Origin: Acinetobacter sp. HY1485
Lineage (GTDB): Bacteria > Pseudomonadota > Gammaproteobacteria > Pseudomonadales > Moraxellaceae
Direction of reading: 5' to 3'
DNA length: 64,000 bases
NCBI RefSeq assembly: GCF_027568475.1
Contig: NZ_JANKZG010000004.1
Location: 213,559 to 277,558 of the forward strand
Shown: positions 1-7,930 of the stretch, piece after piece
How positions within the stretch are numbered: the first letter of the stretch is position 1
Layout of the letters: the number at the start of each line of letters is the position of its first letter
The notes under the pieces: generated by a model
The model's database searches: none
What the model was told of the DNA's origin: nothing
What the model saw: only the letters and a program-made list of their open reading frames with translations
Translations under genes and position numbers: made by a program

Positions 1-95
1 ACCGTTAGACACCACAATAGATTGATATCCTTGTGCAACTAAGGCACGTGCAATTTCTAACGTGCCACGCTACCACTGTTGAGTTCAGTTTTCAT
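1..95 (-). pseudogene. 5' end of LpsB-like LPS glycosyltransferase, frameshifted (partial)
   Basis: Reading leftward from ATG 95-93, the frame gives MKTELNSGSVAR and then a TAG at 59-57. From position 60 a different frame continues as LEIARALVAQGYQSIVVSNG, which looks like the start of a GT4-family LPS core glycosyltransferase. Members of that family usually read close to LNSGGVERGTLEIA. Restoring that motif needs exactly 7 extra nucleotides, and 35+7=42 nt (14 codons) brings the two frames into register. The gene starts 9 bp after the upstream acyltransferase stop, so the two are probably one transcript. The rest lies outside the window. The shift could be a real mutation or an assembly error. 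I make the LpsB assignment from the short N-terminus and from recalling this gene order in Acinetobacter. Confidence 0.55.
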
Positions 96-104
96 GGTAA
101 AATC

Positions 105-1040
105 CTAGTAAATACGCTCAAATCCATCGGGGCGAGTTTTAAAGCGACGGTGAAACCACATATATTGACTTGGCGCAATGCGTAATTGTTGTTCAATAAT
201 TTTATTGGTACGTGTTGCATCATCAAGTTCGTTATCTGATGGCATATTGTTGAGTGCAGGTTCAATTAAAATTTTGTATTTCGGATTCTTTTCTGTGCCA
301 TATCTATAAAAATAAAGCGGGACTGCGGCAGCTTTTGAGATTTTAAGTAAACGGCGATGTGCGGTGACAGTTGCAGCAGGAATATTAAAAAAAGGTGCCA
401 TCACGCCTTGTTTAAGTCCAAAATCTTGATCTGGACTATACCAAATGGCATCACCATTTTTTAAGTGGCGAATCAATCCACGCATATCATCATGGTCAAC
501 TTGTGCTTTATAAATTGTACTGCGACAACGGTAAATCAGCATATCAAGTAAAGGGTTATTCTGTGGACGATAAACCACATCAGGTTCAAAATATTTGGCA
601 CAAATATAACCACCTGCATCAAGTAGGGTACTGTGTGTGCCGAGTAACAAAACACCTTGCCCTTGTGCTTGTGCGTTTTGAATATGTTCTAAGCCTTCAA
701 TGGTAACACGTCCATTAAACCAATCAGGGCAATACCATGCGTTTAAGGTTTCAAATGTACCAAGCATCATATCAACAAACACTTGTTTGGCTTGCTTCAA
801 GCGTTCTTGCTCTGACCATTCAGGAAAACACACTTCTAAATTACGTAAAGTCGTTTTTTTGCGCGACTTTAAAAACTTCCATGCAATATTTGCCAACACA
901 TGTGCGACACGCCGTTGTATTGCCCAAGGTAAAACAGCAAGAAGCATTAAGCTAATAATACTTAACCAAGTGAGCCAGTATTGAGGGAGTAGAAAAGACC
1001 AATAAAATTTGCCAGATTGATAGGCGTTCTTGTTAGACAT
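105..1040 (-). CDS. LpxL/LpxM-family lipid A acyltransferase
   Basis: This protein transfers an acyl chain from acyl-ACP to a lipid A precursor on the inner face of the inner membrane. It has 311 residues, the normal family length. A hydrophobic N-terminal anchor lies at about residues 15-40. The catalytic HX4D motif is His136 to Asp141 (GTHSTLLD). Downstream are the family blocks VVYRPQNNPLLD and SPDQDFG. It ends just before an LpsB-like glycosyltransferase start, which fits an LPS/LOS assembly operon read leftward. The symbol is left open because LpxL and LpxM cannot be separated by eye. No strong Shine-Dalgarno sequence is visible before ATG 1040. Confidence 0.88.
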   Translation of the reverse strand: MSNKNAYQSGKFYWSFLLPQYWLTWLSIISLMLLAVLPWAIQRRVAHVLANIAWKFLKSRKKTTLRNLEVCFPEWSEQERLKQAKQVFVDMMLGTFETLNAWYCPDWFNGRVTIEGLEHIQNAQAQGQGVLLLGTHSTLLDAGGYICAKYFEPDVVYRPQNNPLLDMLIYRCRSTIYKAQVDHDDMRGLIRHLKNGDAIWYSPDQDFGLKQGVMAPFFNIPAATVTAHRRLLKISKAAAVPLYFYRYGTEKNPKYKILIEPALNNMPSDNELDDATRTNKIIEQQLRIAPSQYMWFHRRFKTRPDGFERIY

Positions 1041-1224
1041 GAGTGTATAAATTGAACAAGTAAGATGAAAATTTTAGCATTAAAACCCATTTTTCGATAA
1101 CAAACTGAACACAAACTTATCCATATCGTTTTGCAAAACTTGGGCATATAATACATAAATCATGCATTTTACTGACAATGTGCAGTAATATACGCAAAAT
1201 TTGATTGAAGGTTTGGGGTAATTT

Positions 1225-1791
1225 ATGAAAAGTATTCAGATTATAAAAGGAGATATTACAGAGCAAACCGTGGATGCGATTGTAAATGCAGCAAACACGT
1301 CTTTATTAGGTGGTAGTGGTGTAGATGGTGCAATTCATGCCAAAGGCGGACAGTCAATTTTAGAAGCATGCAAACGTATTCGTGAAAAACAAGGTGAGTG
1401 CCCTGTTGGTGATGCTGTTGTCACTACAGCAGGTAATATGCCCTCTACCTATGTGATTCATACGGTAGGTCCTGTTTGGCAAGGTGGTACGCACAATGAA
1501 GAAGAATTATTAAAAAGTGCTTATGAACACAGCTTACAACTTGCCGAATCTTTAAAGTTAGAAACGATGGCATTTCCGAATATTTCAACGGGTGCTTATA
1601 ATTTTCCTAAAGTACGTGCAGCAGAAATTGCACTTGAAACAGTAGTTGATTTTTTAAAAACATCTGAAAATTTACAAGAGGTTATTTTTGTATGTTTTAA
1701 CGATGAAAATTATCAAATCTACCGTACTCGTAGTTTAAGTTCATCTCAGCAAGAGCAAGCAAATATTCGTTTAGTGGAAAATGAAAACTGA
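1225..1791 (+). CDS. O-acetyl-ADP-ribose deacetylase, macrodomain (YmdB-like)
   Basis: This is a 188-residue protein made of one macrodomain. It has the ADP-ribose-binding start [17 protein letters not shown], the glycine loop [10 protein letters not shown] and the later block [12 protein letters not shown]. Enzymes of this family hydrolyse O-acetyl-ADP-ribose or remove ADP-ribose from proteins, and E. coli YmdB also modulates RNase III. The gene is transcribed away from the acyltransferase gene. Its last 11 bases contain the ATG of a broken GNAT acetyltransferase, suggesting the two were once a translationally coupled pair. The C-terminal 20 or so residues are polar and probably outside the fold. 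Confidence 0.88.
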   Translation: MKSIQIIKGDITEQTVDAIVNAANTSLLGGSGVDGAIHAKGGQSILEACKRIREKQGECPVGDAVVTTAGNMPSTYVIHTVGPVWQGGTHNEEELLKSAYEHSLQLAESLKLETMAFPNISTGAYNFPKVRAAEIALETVVDFLKTSENLQEVIFVCFNDENYQIYRTRSLSSSQQEQANIRLVENEN

Positions 1792-2232
1792 TCGACTTGA
1801 ATTTATTGCATTAAATGCTAATCCAAACGTAATGCAATTCTTTCCAAATTGGCTTAATAAGCAAGAAAGTATTGCTTTTTTTAAACAGTTAAAACAATAC
1901 TCTGTGATATAGGCAGTTATTCATTTAAAAACACTACAATTCATTGGGCTTAATCAAAGTGAAATCGTTGCACCTTACTTAACTTATGGTATTTTGATTT
2001 AAATTTTTGGGAGAATGGCTATGCCACTGAGGCGGCAGACTGTGTACTGTCTTATATGCATCCCAACAAAATGATGGCATTGACTGCCGTTATCAATATT
2101 CCTTCACAAAATTTGATGAAACGATTAAATATGCGATATGTAAAGACATTTTTACATCCCAAATTAGCGCAAGATCATCTACTTGCACCCCATGTTTTAT
2201 ATGAAACTTTTATGACATCAACAAAACTGTAA
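1781..2232 (+). pseudogene. Degraded GNAT (RimJ/RimL-type) N-acetyltransferase
   Basis: The first frame opens at ATG 1781, inside the end of the macrodomain gene, and reads [20 protein letters not shown] until a TAG at 1910-1912. After the stop the same frame continues with LQFIGLNQSEIVAP, a typical GNAT strand. It then shifts near 1990-2005 to a frame reading NGYATEAADCVLSYMHPNK and LTAVINIPSQNLMKRLNM, ending at TAA 2230-2232. NGYATEAA is the acetyl-CoA-binding region of RimJ/RimL-like enzymes. At least one nonsense change and one frameshift are therefore present. The substrate of the intact ancestor cannot be judged. Confidence 0.8.
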
Positions 2233-2284
2233 CAATTACCAACTAAGTTAGCTCCCAATATAAAAAAGATGGAGCTTCTTGTTC

Positions 2285-3658
2285 GTGAAAAAATTACTTT
2301 TACCTGCCCTTATTTCATTACTTGCTGCATGTACCACGACAACTACACCAAAACACCCGTTGATTGATGCCTCTGTAAAAGGCGATATTCGTCAGTTTGG
2401 CGGTGCAACACGTCTAAAAAATGAGCATGCACCTGCTGTAAAACATGTAATTTTATTTATTGGCGATGGAACAAGTGATTCAGAAATTACAATTGCACGA
2501 AATTATGTAGAGGGTGCATCAGGTTATTTTAAAGGCATCGATGCATTACCACATACAGGAAGCTACACCACATATTCGATTAATAAAGACCGTACCATTG
2601 ATTATGTAACTGATTCAGCCGCATCTGCATCTGCATGGGCAACAGGAATTAAAACCTATAACGGTGCTATTGGCGTAGATTTACAACAAAAACCACGCGA
2701 GTCTATTTTAGCACTAGCTAAAAAAGCAGGTTATGCAACAGGGGATGTCACGACAACAGAAATCCAAGATGCAACGCCTGCAGCATTAGTGGCACATGTG
2801 AGCCATCGTAAATGTTATTCACCTTCATCGACAGCCAAATTATGTCCAAATGAAGCACTTGAAAATAATGGTTTAGGTTCAATTAGTGAGCAATTATTGG
2901 ATGCACGACCTGATGTGACATTGGGTGGTGGCTATGCTTCTTTTGAAGAAACTGCACGCGCAGGGAAATATAAAGGGCAAACGTTACTTGCACAGGCACA
3001 AGATAAGGGCTATCAAGTTGTGACGGATCGCCAAGGATTGGATAGCATCACACAAGCCAATCAAAACAAACCTCTATTAGGCTTATTTGCACAAGGTAAT
3101 TTGCCTGTACGTTGGACAGGTCCACAAGCAGTACAAGGAGGTTCAGAAATGGCAGCACAACGTTGTCAGAATAACCCTGAAATGACTGCATCTACACCAT
3201 CTTTAAAAACGATGACGGAAAAAGCAATCAGTTTATTGGAACAGAATAAAAAAGGTTTTTTCTTGCAGGTGGAAAGTGGCTCGATTGATAAACAAAACCA
3301 TTTAGCCAATCCATGTGGGCAAATTGGTGAAACGGTTGCATTTGATGAAGCCATTCAAGCAGGTTTGGCATTTGCGAAAACACATCCTGATACGTTAATT
3401 ATTGTGACAGGTGACCATGCACATGCAAGCCAAATTATTCCAACCGATAGCCCAAGCCCAGGTAAAACGGCACGTTTACTGACGCAAGATAATTCACCAA
3501 TGGTAGTGAACTATGCGACATCAACAGGTTCTAGCCAAGAGCATACAGGTTCGCAAGTACGTACAGCAGCATACGGACCAGGGGCAGAGCAAGTATCAGG
3601 TTTACTAGACCAGACTGATATGTTCTTTATTATGAAAAATGCTTTGAAGATTAAATAG
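2285..3658 (+). CDS. Alkaline phosphatase family lipoprotein (PhoA type)
   Basis: This is a metal-dependent phosphomonoesterase of the PhoA superfamily that would release phosphate from organic esters outside the inner membrane. I choose GTG 2285 because it gives a clean lipoprotein signal, MKKLLLPALISLLAAC, with lipidation at Cys16. GGAG at 2271-2274 serves as ribosome site, although its 10-nt spacing is long; a TTG at 2279 is the alternative. Metal-site motifs are FIGDGTSDSE near the N-terminus and GDHAHA near the C-terminus. The nucleophile region is TDSAASASAWATG. Length is about 457 residues, normal for the family. A strong terminator follows directly. Confidence 0.88.
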   Translation: MKKLLLPALISLLAACTTTTTPKHPLIDASVKGDIRQFGGATRLKNEHAPAVKHVILFIGDGTSDSEITIARNYVEGASGYFKGIDALPHTGSYTTYSINKDRTIDYVTDSAASASAWATGIKTYNGAIGVDLQQKPRESILALAKKAGYATGDVTTTEIQDATPAALVAHVSHRKCYSPSSTAKLCPNEALENNGLGSISEQLLDARPDVTLGGGYASFEETARAGKYKGQTLLAQAQDKGYQVVTDRQGLDSITQANQNKPLLGLFAQGNLPVRWTGPQAVQGGSEMAAQRCQNNPEMTASTPSLKTMTEKAISLLEQNKKGFFLQVESGSIDKQNHLANPCGQIGETVAFDEAIQAGLAFAKTHPDTLIIVTGDHAHASQIIPTDSPSPGKTARLLTQDNSPMVVNYATSTGSSQEHTGSQVRTAAYGPGAEQVSGLLDQTDMFFIMKNALKIK

Positions 3659-3666
3659 TTAAAAGT

Positions 3667-3692
3667 AAAGAGGTACTTCGGTACCTCTTTTT
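3667..3692. terminator. Rho-independent terminator after alkaline phosphatase
   Basis: A perfect 10-bp stem, AAAGAGGTAC/GTACCTCTTT, closes on a TTCG tetraloop and is followed by TT and an AT-rich stretch. It ends the alkaline phosphatase gene. Because the stem is symmetric and the next gene ends at 3694 on the other strand, it may serve both directions. Confidence 0.85.
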
Positions 3693-3693
3693 A

Positions 3694-4119
3694 TTATGAA
3701 AACTTTCTTTTTCCTAACCAGACAGCACCAATGACAGGTAACCACGGAAAAATAATGGTAATAATATTCCATCCGATTATTCTTCTTGGAAGAGATATCT
3801 CTGTATAAAATTTTGTCCACCAAATAGACTGAAAAATAATGATGAATACAGAGGTAACAAAATATAAACCATATTCGAGCTTCCATTTTAATACTTTATT
3901 TGTAAAGTAAACCAAAACGAAAAAAATAAACAAATACAAAGAGTATGCTGATAAAAAATAAAATGGCATAACTAAAAAAAATATTGCAAATCCAAGAAAA
4001 CCAGGACCAGGGTCACTTTGTGGATTAACTGCATCAATAAAAAAAACACCACATGTTATTAGTGCAAATGGAAAGCTAAAATAGCCATAATATGAGAACA
4101 GCGATACTTGATTTTTCAT
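3694..4119 (-). CDS. Unknown multi-pass membrane protein, shorter paralogue
   Basis: I do not recognise a named family. The 141-residue protein is strongly hydrophobic, with about three or four membrane segments. It shares blocks with the protein encoded at 4323-4823: SDPGPGFLGFAIF versus NDPGPEIFGLAIF, LEYGLYFVTS versus PEYGLYLITF, and SLPRRIIGWNIITIIFPWLP versus SLPRRIIGWNVITIVFPWLP. Relative to that copy it lacks about 26 N-terminal residues, roughly one membrane helix. Its ATG overlaps the stop of a protein-like remnant just upstream. It is read toward the alkaline phosphatase gene and ends at the shared terminator. Whether the short copy is functional is uncertain. Confidence 0.6.
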   Translation of the reverse strand: MKNQVSLFSYYGYFSFPFALITCGVFFIDAVNPQSDPGPGFLGFAIFFLVMPFYFLSAYSLYLFIFFVLVYFTNKVLKWKLEYGLYFVTSVFIIIFQSIWWTKFYTEISLPRRIIGWNIITIIFPWLPVIGAVWLGKRKFS

Positions 4120-4326
4120 GGTTTAATTTGTTTGATTACCGTTTCCACTGTATAAGTTGCAAAAGGTTCAATCTCTTCTAAAAATAAATTAAGTTGATGG
4201 CTAGAAAAACAAGCCACTACGATATAACAAGCTCAAGATGTACAAATTGCCTATTTGTCTGCATTACAAAACTTTGCACATATTATAACAGCAGAACAAT
4301 TTTTGAATATTGAAAGAGGGGCTTAA
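4116..4326. other. Gene debris between the two paralogous membrane genes
   Basis: Two protein-like fragments without starts fill this gap. On the minus strand, about 4116-4230, an open stretch ends with HQLNLFLEEIEPFATYTVET and a short tail, stopping at a TGA that overlaps the ATG of the downstream membrane gene. On the plus strand a stretch after TAA reads AYLSALQNFAHIITAEQFLN and ends at TAA 4324-4326. Neither could be assigned to a family. They look like the remaining ends of lost genes, so this locus has been rearranged. Confidence 0.4.
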
Positions 4327-4823
4327 ACCCCTTTTCTTTTTGTCCAAAATAAAGCACCTAATACAGGTAACCATGGGAAAACAATTGTAATAACATTCCA
4401 TCCGATGATTCTGCGAGGAAGTGAAATAGAAGTATAAAAATATTTCCACCAAATATATTGAAAAATAATATTAGAAATAAAGGTTATTAGATATAAACCG
4501 TATTCAGGTTTCCATTTTTTAATTTGATTGATGATATAGACTAGACTAAAAAAAATTGCAAAGTAAATTAAATAAAGCTGGATGAAATAAATAGGAGCAA
4601 CAAACATAAATATTGCTAATCCAAAAATTTCAGGACCTGGGTCATTTTGCATGCCCATTACATCAAGAAAAAATATAAAAAAAGTAGCAGTAGCAACAGG
4701 TAAGCTAAACAATAAATAAGCTTTGAATACTTCTGTTCTTTGTAACTTTAATAATCCCCAAAATAAAAAAACAGGTAGACATATATAAATAAGTATTTGA
4801 ATAAGCCATATAAAAGAAATCAT
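4323..4823 (-). CDS. Unknown multi-pass membrane protein, longer paralogue
   Basis: This 166-residue hydrophobic protein has about four or five membrane helices and no recognised family. It is the fuller copy of a tandem pair with the gene at 3694-4119; the conserved blocks are DPGP, EYGLY and SLPRRIIGWN followed by FPWLP. The C-terminus is basic (TKRKGV), suggesting a cytoplasmic tail. The pair could have arisen by duplication followed by loss of the material between the copies. A role such as a small membrane immunity protein is possible, but nothing in the sequence demonstrates it. Confidence 0.65.
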   Translation of the reverse strand: MISFIWLIQILIYICLPVFLFWGLLKLQRTEVFKAYLLFSLPVATATFFIFFLDVMGMQNDPGPEIFGLAIFMFVAPIYFIQLYLIYFAIFFSLVYIINQIKKWKPEYGLYLITFISNIIFQYIWWKYFYTSISLPRRIIGWNVITIVFPWLPVLGALFWTKRKGV

Positions 4824-4841
4824 TTTTTATAAAATTCTCAT

Positions 4842-4876
4842 AAAAAAGCCATACATCATGTATGGCTTTATTTTTT
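4842..4876. terminator. Bidirectional terminator at the end of uup
   Basis: An 11-bp perfect stem, AAAGCCATACA/TGTATGGCTTT (4845-4855 and 4859-4869), closes on a TCA loop. A-runs on the left and T-runs on the right give a U-tract in either direction. In leftward reading it terminates uup, whose stop lies at 4876. Confidence 0.88.
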
Positions 4877-6771
4877 TAACCTTTAGTAGAGTTTTCTAAC
4901 TCGTCCCAACGCTCTAATTTTTCAAGCAATGTCTCTTCAATTTCTGAAAGGCGCTGACTTGCTTGCGTTGCAGCATCAGCATCTTTTAAAAACCAAGAAC
5001 CATCTGCAAGTTGGTCTGTCAGCTCAGTTTGTTCAGCTTCTAATGCCTCAATTTCTTTTGGCAATTGATCAAGCTCGCGCTGATCTTTATAGCTAAGTTT
5101 TACTTTTGGCGTGTTTGCAGGTTTTGCAGTTGATTTGGGTGTTGATGAAGCAGCTTTAGACTCTTTTTTGAGTGCAGCAATCGCATCGCGTTGTACAAGG
5201 TAATCTTGGTAACCACCAATATATTCTTGTACGTCACCTTTACCATCAAATACCCAAGTTGATGTTACCACATTGTCCATAAAGGCACGGTCATGGCTGA
5301 TAAGTAACAATGTCCCTTTGTATTCACCGAGCATTTCTTCTAATAGCTCAAGTGTTACCATATCTAGGTCATTGGTTGGCTCATCCATCACAATTAGGTT
5401 AGATGGTTTAAGAAGAAGCTTAGCTAATAAGATACGGTTACGCTCACCACCTGAGAGTGCTTTAACAGGTGTACGTGCACGTTCAGGTGAGAACAAGAAG
5501 TCTTGCAAGTAGCTATAAATATGACGGCGTTGACCATTCACATCAACAAAGTCAGAGCCCTCTGATACGTTGTTGGCAACGGTATTTTCTAGGTCAAGTT
5601 GGTTACGTAGCTGATCAAAATAAGCCACTTCTAGCTGTGTACCTGTTTTAACCTTACCCGTGTGTTCAAGGTTACCCAAAATGGCTTTAATCAGTGTCGT
5701 TTTACCTACACCGTTATCGCCTACTAAACCAATACGGTCACCACGCATCACCATTGCAGAGAAATCTTTAATGATTGGGGTATCGCCATAACTTACGTTT
5801 AGGTTTTCAATTTCAAAGACCAATTTGCCTGAGCGTTGTGCTTCTTGCACGCCCATGTTTACTTTGCCTTGTTGTGAACGACGGGCTTTTGATGCCTCAC
5901 GTAAGTCTTTTAGGGCACGTACACGTCCTTCGTTACGAGTACGGCGGGCTTTAATACCTTGACGAATCCATGCTTCTTCTTCTGCAAGTTTTTTGTCAAA
6001 TAGTGCGTTTTGTTTTTCTTCTGCTTCCATTTGCTGTGCTTTAAGTTCTAAATAGCGTGAATAGTTGCCATCAAAACTACGCAATGTGCCACGGTCTAGC
6101 TCTACAATACGTGTTGCTAGACGATCTACAAATGAACGGTCATGTGAGATAAATAAAAGTGTGAGGTTATTTTGTTCGAGTAAGAATTTTTCTAACCATT
6201 CAATGCTTTCTACATCTAAATGGTTGGTTGGTTCATCAAGTAAAAGTACGTCAGGCTGTGTCAAAAGTGCACGAGCAAGTAAAACACGGCGTTTACGACC
6301 ACCTGATAGATCCGCTAAATCATCTTCAGGGTTTAAGCCCATCTTGCCTAAAATGGTATTTACTTTGTTTTCAAGTGACCAGCCATCAAGCTGATCCATC
6401 TTGTGTTGTAAATCGCCCATGCGTTCACACGCATCCATGTCACCCAATACACATGCGTCGCTTGCGGCATTATATTGTTTTAACACACTTGCTGCTTCGC
6501 CTGCACCGTCTGCCACAATATCGGCAACTTTGCCCGAATCCATCGGTACATCTTGGGCAAGCATTGCCACGGTTAAGCTATTTTGAATTAAAACTTCACC
6601 TTGGTCGGCAACAAGGCTTCCCTCAATGAGTTTAAGTAAAGTAGACTTACCTTCGCCGTTACGACCGATCAAACAGACTCTTTCGCCACGTTCTAGCGTA
6701 AAGTTTGCGCCGTCGAGTAGGGCAGGTCCACCAAAAGCCAGTTGGACATCCCGTAAGGTAATATATGCCAT
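4876..6771 (-). CDS. uup: ABC-F family ATPase Uup
   Basis: This is a soluble twin-ATPase ABC-F protein of 631 residues that acts on ribosomes or DNA rather than in transport; E. coli uup mutants show raised precise transposon excision. It has two ABC cassettes: Walker A GRNGEGKST at 36-44 with signature LSGGRKRR, and a second Walker A GDNGVGKTT with signature LSGGERNR. A charged linker rich in Arg and Lys joins them. The C-terminal region contains the Uup-type coiled-coil domain (about 560-631, LPKEIEALEAEQTEL). That domain separates it from the resistance ABC-F proteins. It is divergent from slyX with 31 bp between starts. Confidence 0.93.
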   Translation of the reverse strand: MAYITLRDVQLAFGGPALLDGANFTLERGERVCLIGRNGEGKSTLLKLIEGSLVADQGEVLIQNSLTVAMLAQDVPMDSGKVADIVADGAGEAASVLKQYNAASDACVLGDMDACERMGDLQHKMDQLDGWSLENKVNTILGKMGLNPEDDLADLSGGRKRRVLLARALLTQPDVLLLDEPTNHLDVESIEWLEKFLLEQNNLTLLFISHDRSFVDRLATRIVELDRGTLRSFDGNYSRYLELKAQQMEAEEKQNALFDKKLAEEEAWIRQGIKARRTRNEGRVRALKDLREASKARRSQQGKVNMGVQEAQRSGKLVFEIENLNVSYGDTPIIKDFSAMVMRGDRIGLVGDNGVGKTTLIKAILGNLEHTGKVKTGTQLEVAYFDQLRNQLDLENTVANNVSEGSDFVDVNGQRRHIYSYLQDFLFSPERARTPVKALSGGERNRILLAKLLLKPSNLIVMDEPTNDLDMVTLELLEEMLGEYKGTLLLISHDRAFMDNVVTSTWVFDGKGDVQEYIGGYQDYLVQRDAIAALKKESKAASSTPKSTAKPANTPKVKLSYKDQRELDQLPKEIEALEAEQTELTDQLADGSWFLKDADAATQASQRLSEIEETLLEKLERWDELENSTKG

Positions 6772-6802
6772 AGTATTAAAATCTCAGATTGAGGAGTGTT
6801 GA

Positions 6803-7048
6803 GTGACTAAACCACCATACCATGATGATCAAGCGTCATTTTCCGCACCCATTGAAGATTTGCAAGTGCGAATTGCATTTTTAGATGATTTAGTTGATCA
6901 GTTAAATGATCAAATTGCTAAGCAAAACCAAGAAATTGCAAATTTACAAAAGCAGATGCAGTTGTTGTATCGCCGTGTGGAAGCCTCAGATTTGCAAGAG
7001 GGCATTGCACAGTTTGATCCGATTTTGGATAAGCCACCACACTACTAG
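6803..7048 (+). CDS. slyX: SlyX family protein
   Basis: This is an 81-residue protein with a heptad coiled coil, DLQVRIAFLDDLVDQLNDQI, and the SlyX ending DKPPHY. Its function is unknown in any bacterium. Start ATG 6803 has GAGGAG just upstream. It is divergent from uup. An 8-bp inverted repeat (AAAGTACG at 7060-7067, CGTACTTT at 7089-7096) lies downstream, before the next gene. Confidence 0.85.
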   Translation: MTKPPYHDDQASFSAPIEDLQVRIAFLDDLVDQLNDQIAKQNQEIANLQKQMQLLYRRVEASDLQEGIAQFDPILDKPPHY

Positions 7049-7100
7049 AGTGATGAAAAAAAGTACGTTATATTCAAAAGAAAAATAGCGTACTTTGAAT

Positions 7101-7901
7101 ATGAATAAAATTTTACTGATTGATATTGAAAACTGCGGTCATGCACTTCATCAACTTGAAGAAAAATTACAAACCTATACGCAAATTTATGTGGTGTATG
7201 CCACGTCTAATGTAAATTTATCTTTAGATGGATTGTATCTGCTTATTCCATTTATTCAAAATCAGCGTTTTCATTTGGTTAAAATGCCAACGGTGGGTAA
7301 GGATGCGGCAGATTTTGGCTTGGCGTTTATTGCAGGACAATTGAGTCAGCAATATCAGCCGATAGACACGAGCTTTGAAATCATCTCAAATGATCATGCC
7401 ATGGATTATGTGGCTGAATTATTACAAAGACAAAACTTTGAAGTAGAAGTGAAGAAAAAAGCAGTCCAAACAAGCGACATTTTAGAAAAATTGGTGAGTA
7501 CGCTTGCTAAGGTAAATAATAAACCTACCAGTGAAGAGGCTTTTTTAAACTCTATTATGTCTTGGACAAAGGTAGATCGTACACAAGCCAATCAGTTACT
7601 CAAGCAAGTGTTACAGTTAGGTATTTTAACTTCTGAAGAAAAAGAAAAAATTGTGCCACAAACTAAACCGCATTTAGTTTTTTTACAGCAATATTGCCAA
7701 TATTTATTTAACCAAAACAATAGACCCGCCACTCAAAAAACACTTTTAAATTCTATTAAAACCGTGATGAATATTGAAAAAGAGACAACGCTTATTGACC
7801 GCTATAATTTATTGGTAAAGCATAAAATTGTGATACAGAATGATCGAAATAATAAGATTCAGTATAATTTGAAGATTATTGAAAATTATATACAAGGATA
7901 G
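7101..7901 (+). CDS. PIN-like domain protein (solo, NYN/PIN_7-like)
   Basis: The protein has 266 residues from ATG 7101; a TTG two codons earlier is less likely. The N-terminal half fits a PIN-like nuclease fold. Candidate metal-binding acids are Asp8 and Glu10 in LLIDIENC, Asp68 and Asp71 in GKDAADFGL, and Asp98 and Asp102 in ISNDHAMD. PIN-like proteins cleave RNA with divalent metals. The C-terminal half (about 125-266) looks like two similar helical winged-helix-type modules and might bind nucleic acid. No antitoxin-sized partner lies beside it, so a toxin-antitoxin role is not supported. The gene ends inside a 12-bp hairpin shared with the convergent Sel1 gene. Confidence 0.7.
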   Translation: MNKILLIDIENCGHALHQLEEKLQTYTQIYVVYATSNVNLSLDGLYLLIPFIQNQRFHLVKMPTVGKDAADFGLAFIAGQLSQQYQPIDTSFEIISNDHAMDYVAELLQRQNFEVEVKKKAVQTSDILEKLVSTLAKVNNKPTSEEAFLNSIMSWTKVDRTQANQLLKQVLQLGILTSEEKEKIVPQTKPHLVFLQQYCQYLFNQNNRPATQKTLLNSIKTVMNIEKETTLIDRYNLLVKHKIVIQNDRNNKIQYNLKIIENYIQG

Positions 7902-7922
7902 CCAAACAGGTGGCTATCCTTG
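7893..7922. terminator. Long hairpin between convergent genes
   Basis: A perfect 12-bp stem, CAAGGATAGCCA/TGGCTATCCTTG, encloses the loop AACAGG. The TAG stop of the PIN-like gene (7899-7901) lies in its left arm. There is no clear T-run, so it is either a weak terminator or an RNA 3'-end stabiliser for both the rightward PIN-like and the leftward Sel1 transcripts. Confidence 0.55.
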
Positions 7923-7930
7923 ATAGTGAG

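Noticed and set aside
4876..6771. Antibiotic-resistance ABC-F protein
   Set aside because: The C-terminal Uup coiled-coil domain and overall sequence indicate the housekeeping Uup protein.
7101..7901. Type II toxin of a toxin-antitoxin module
   Set aside because: The PIN-like gene has no small partner gene on either side, and its length and C-terminal modules do not fit a VapC toxin.
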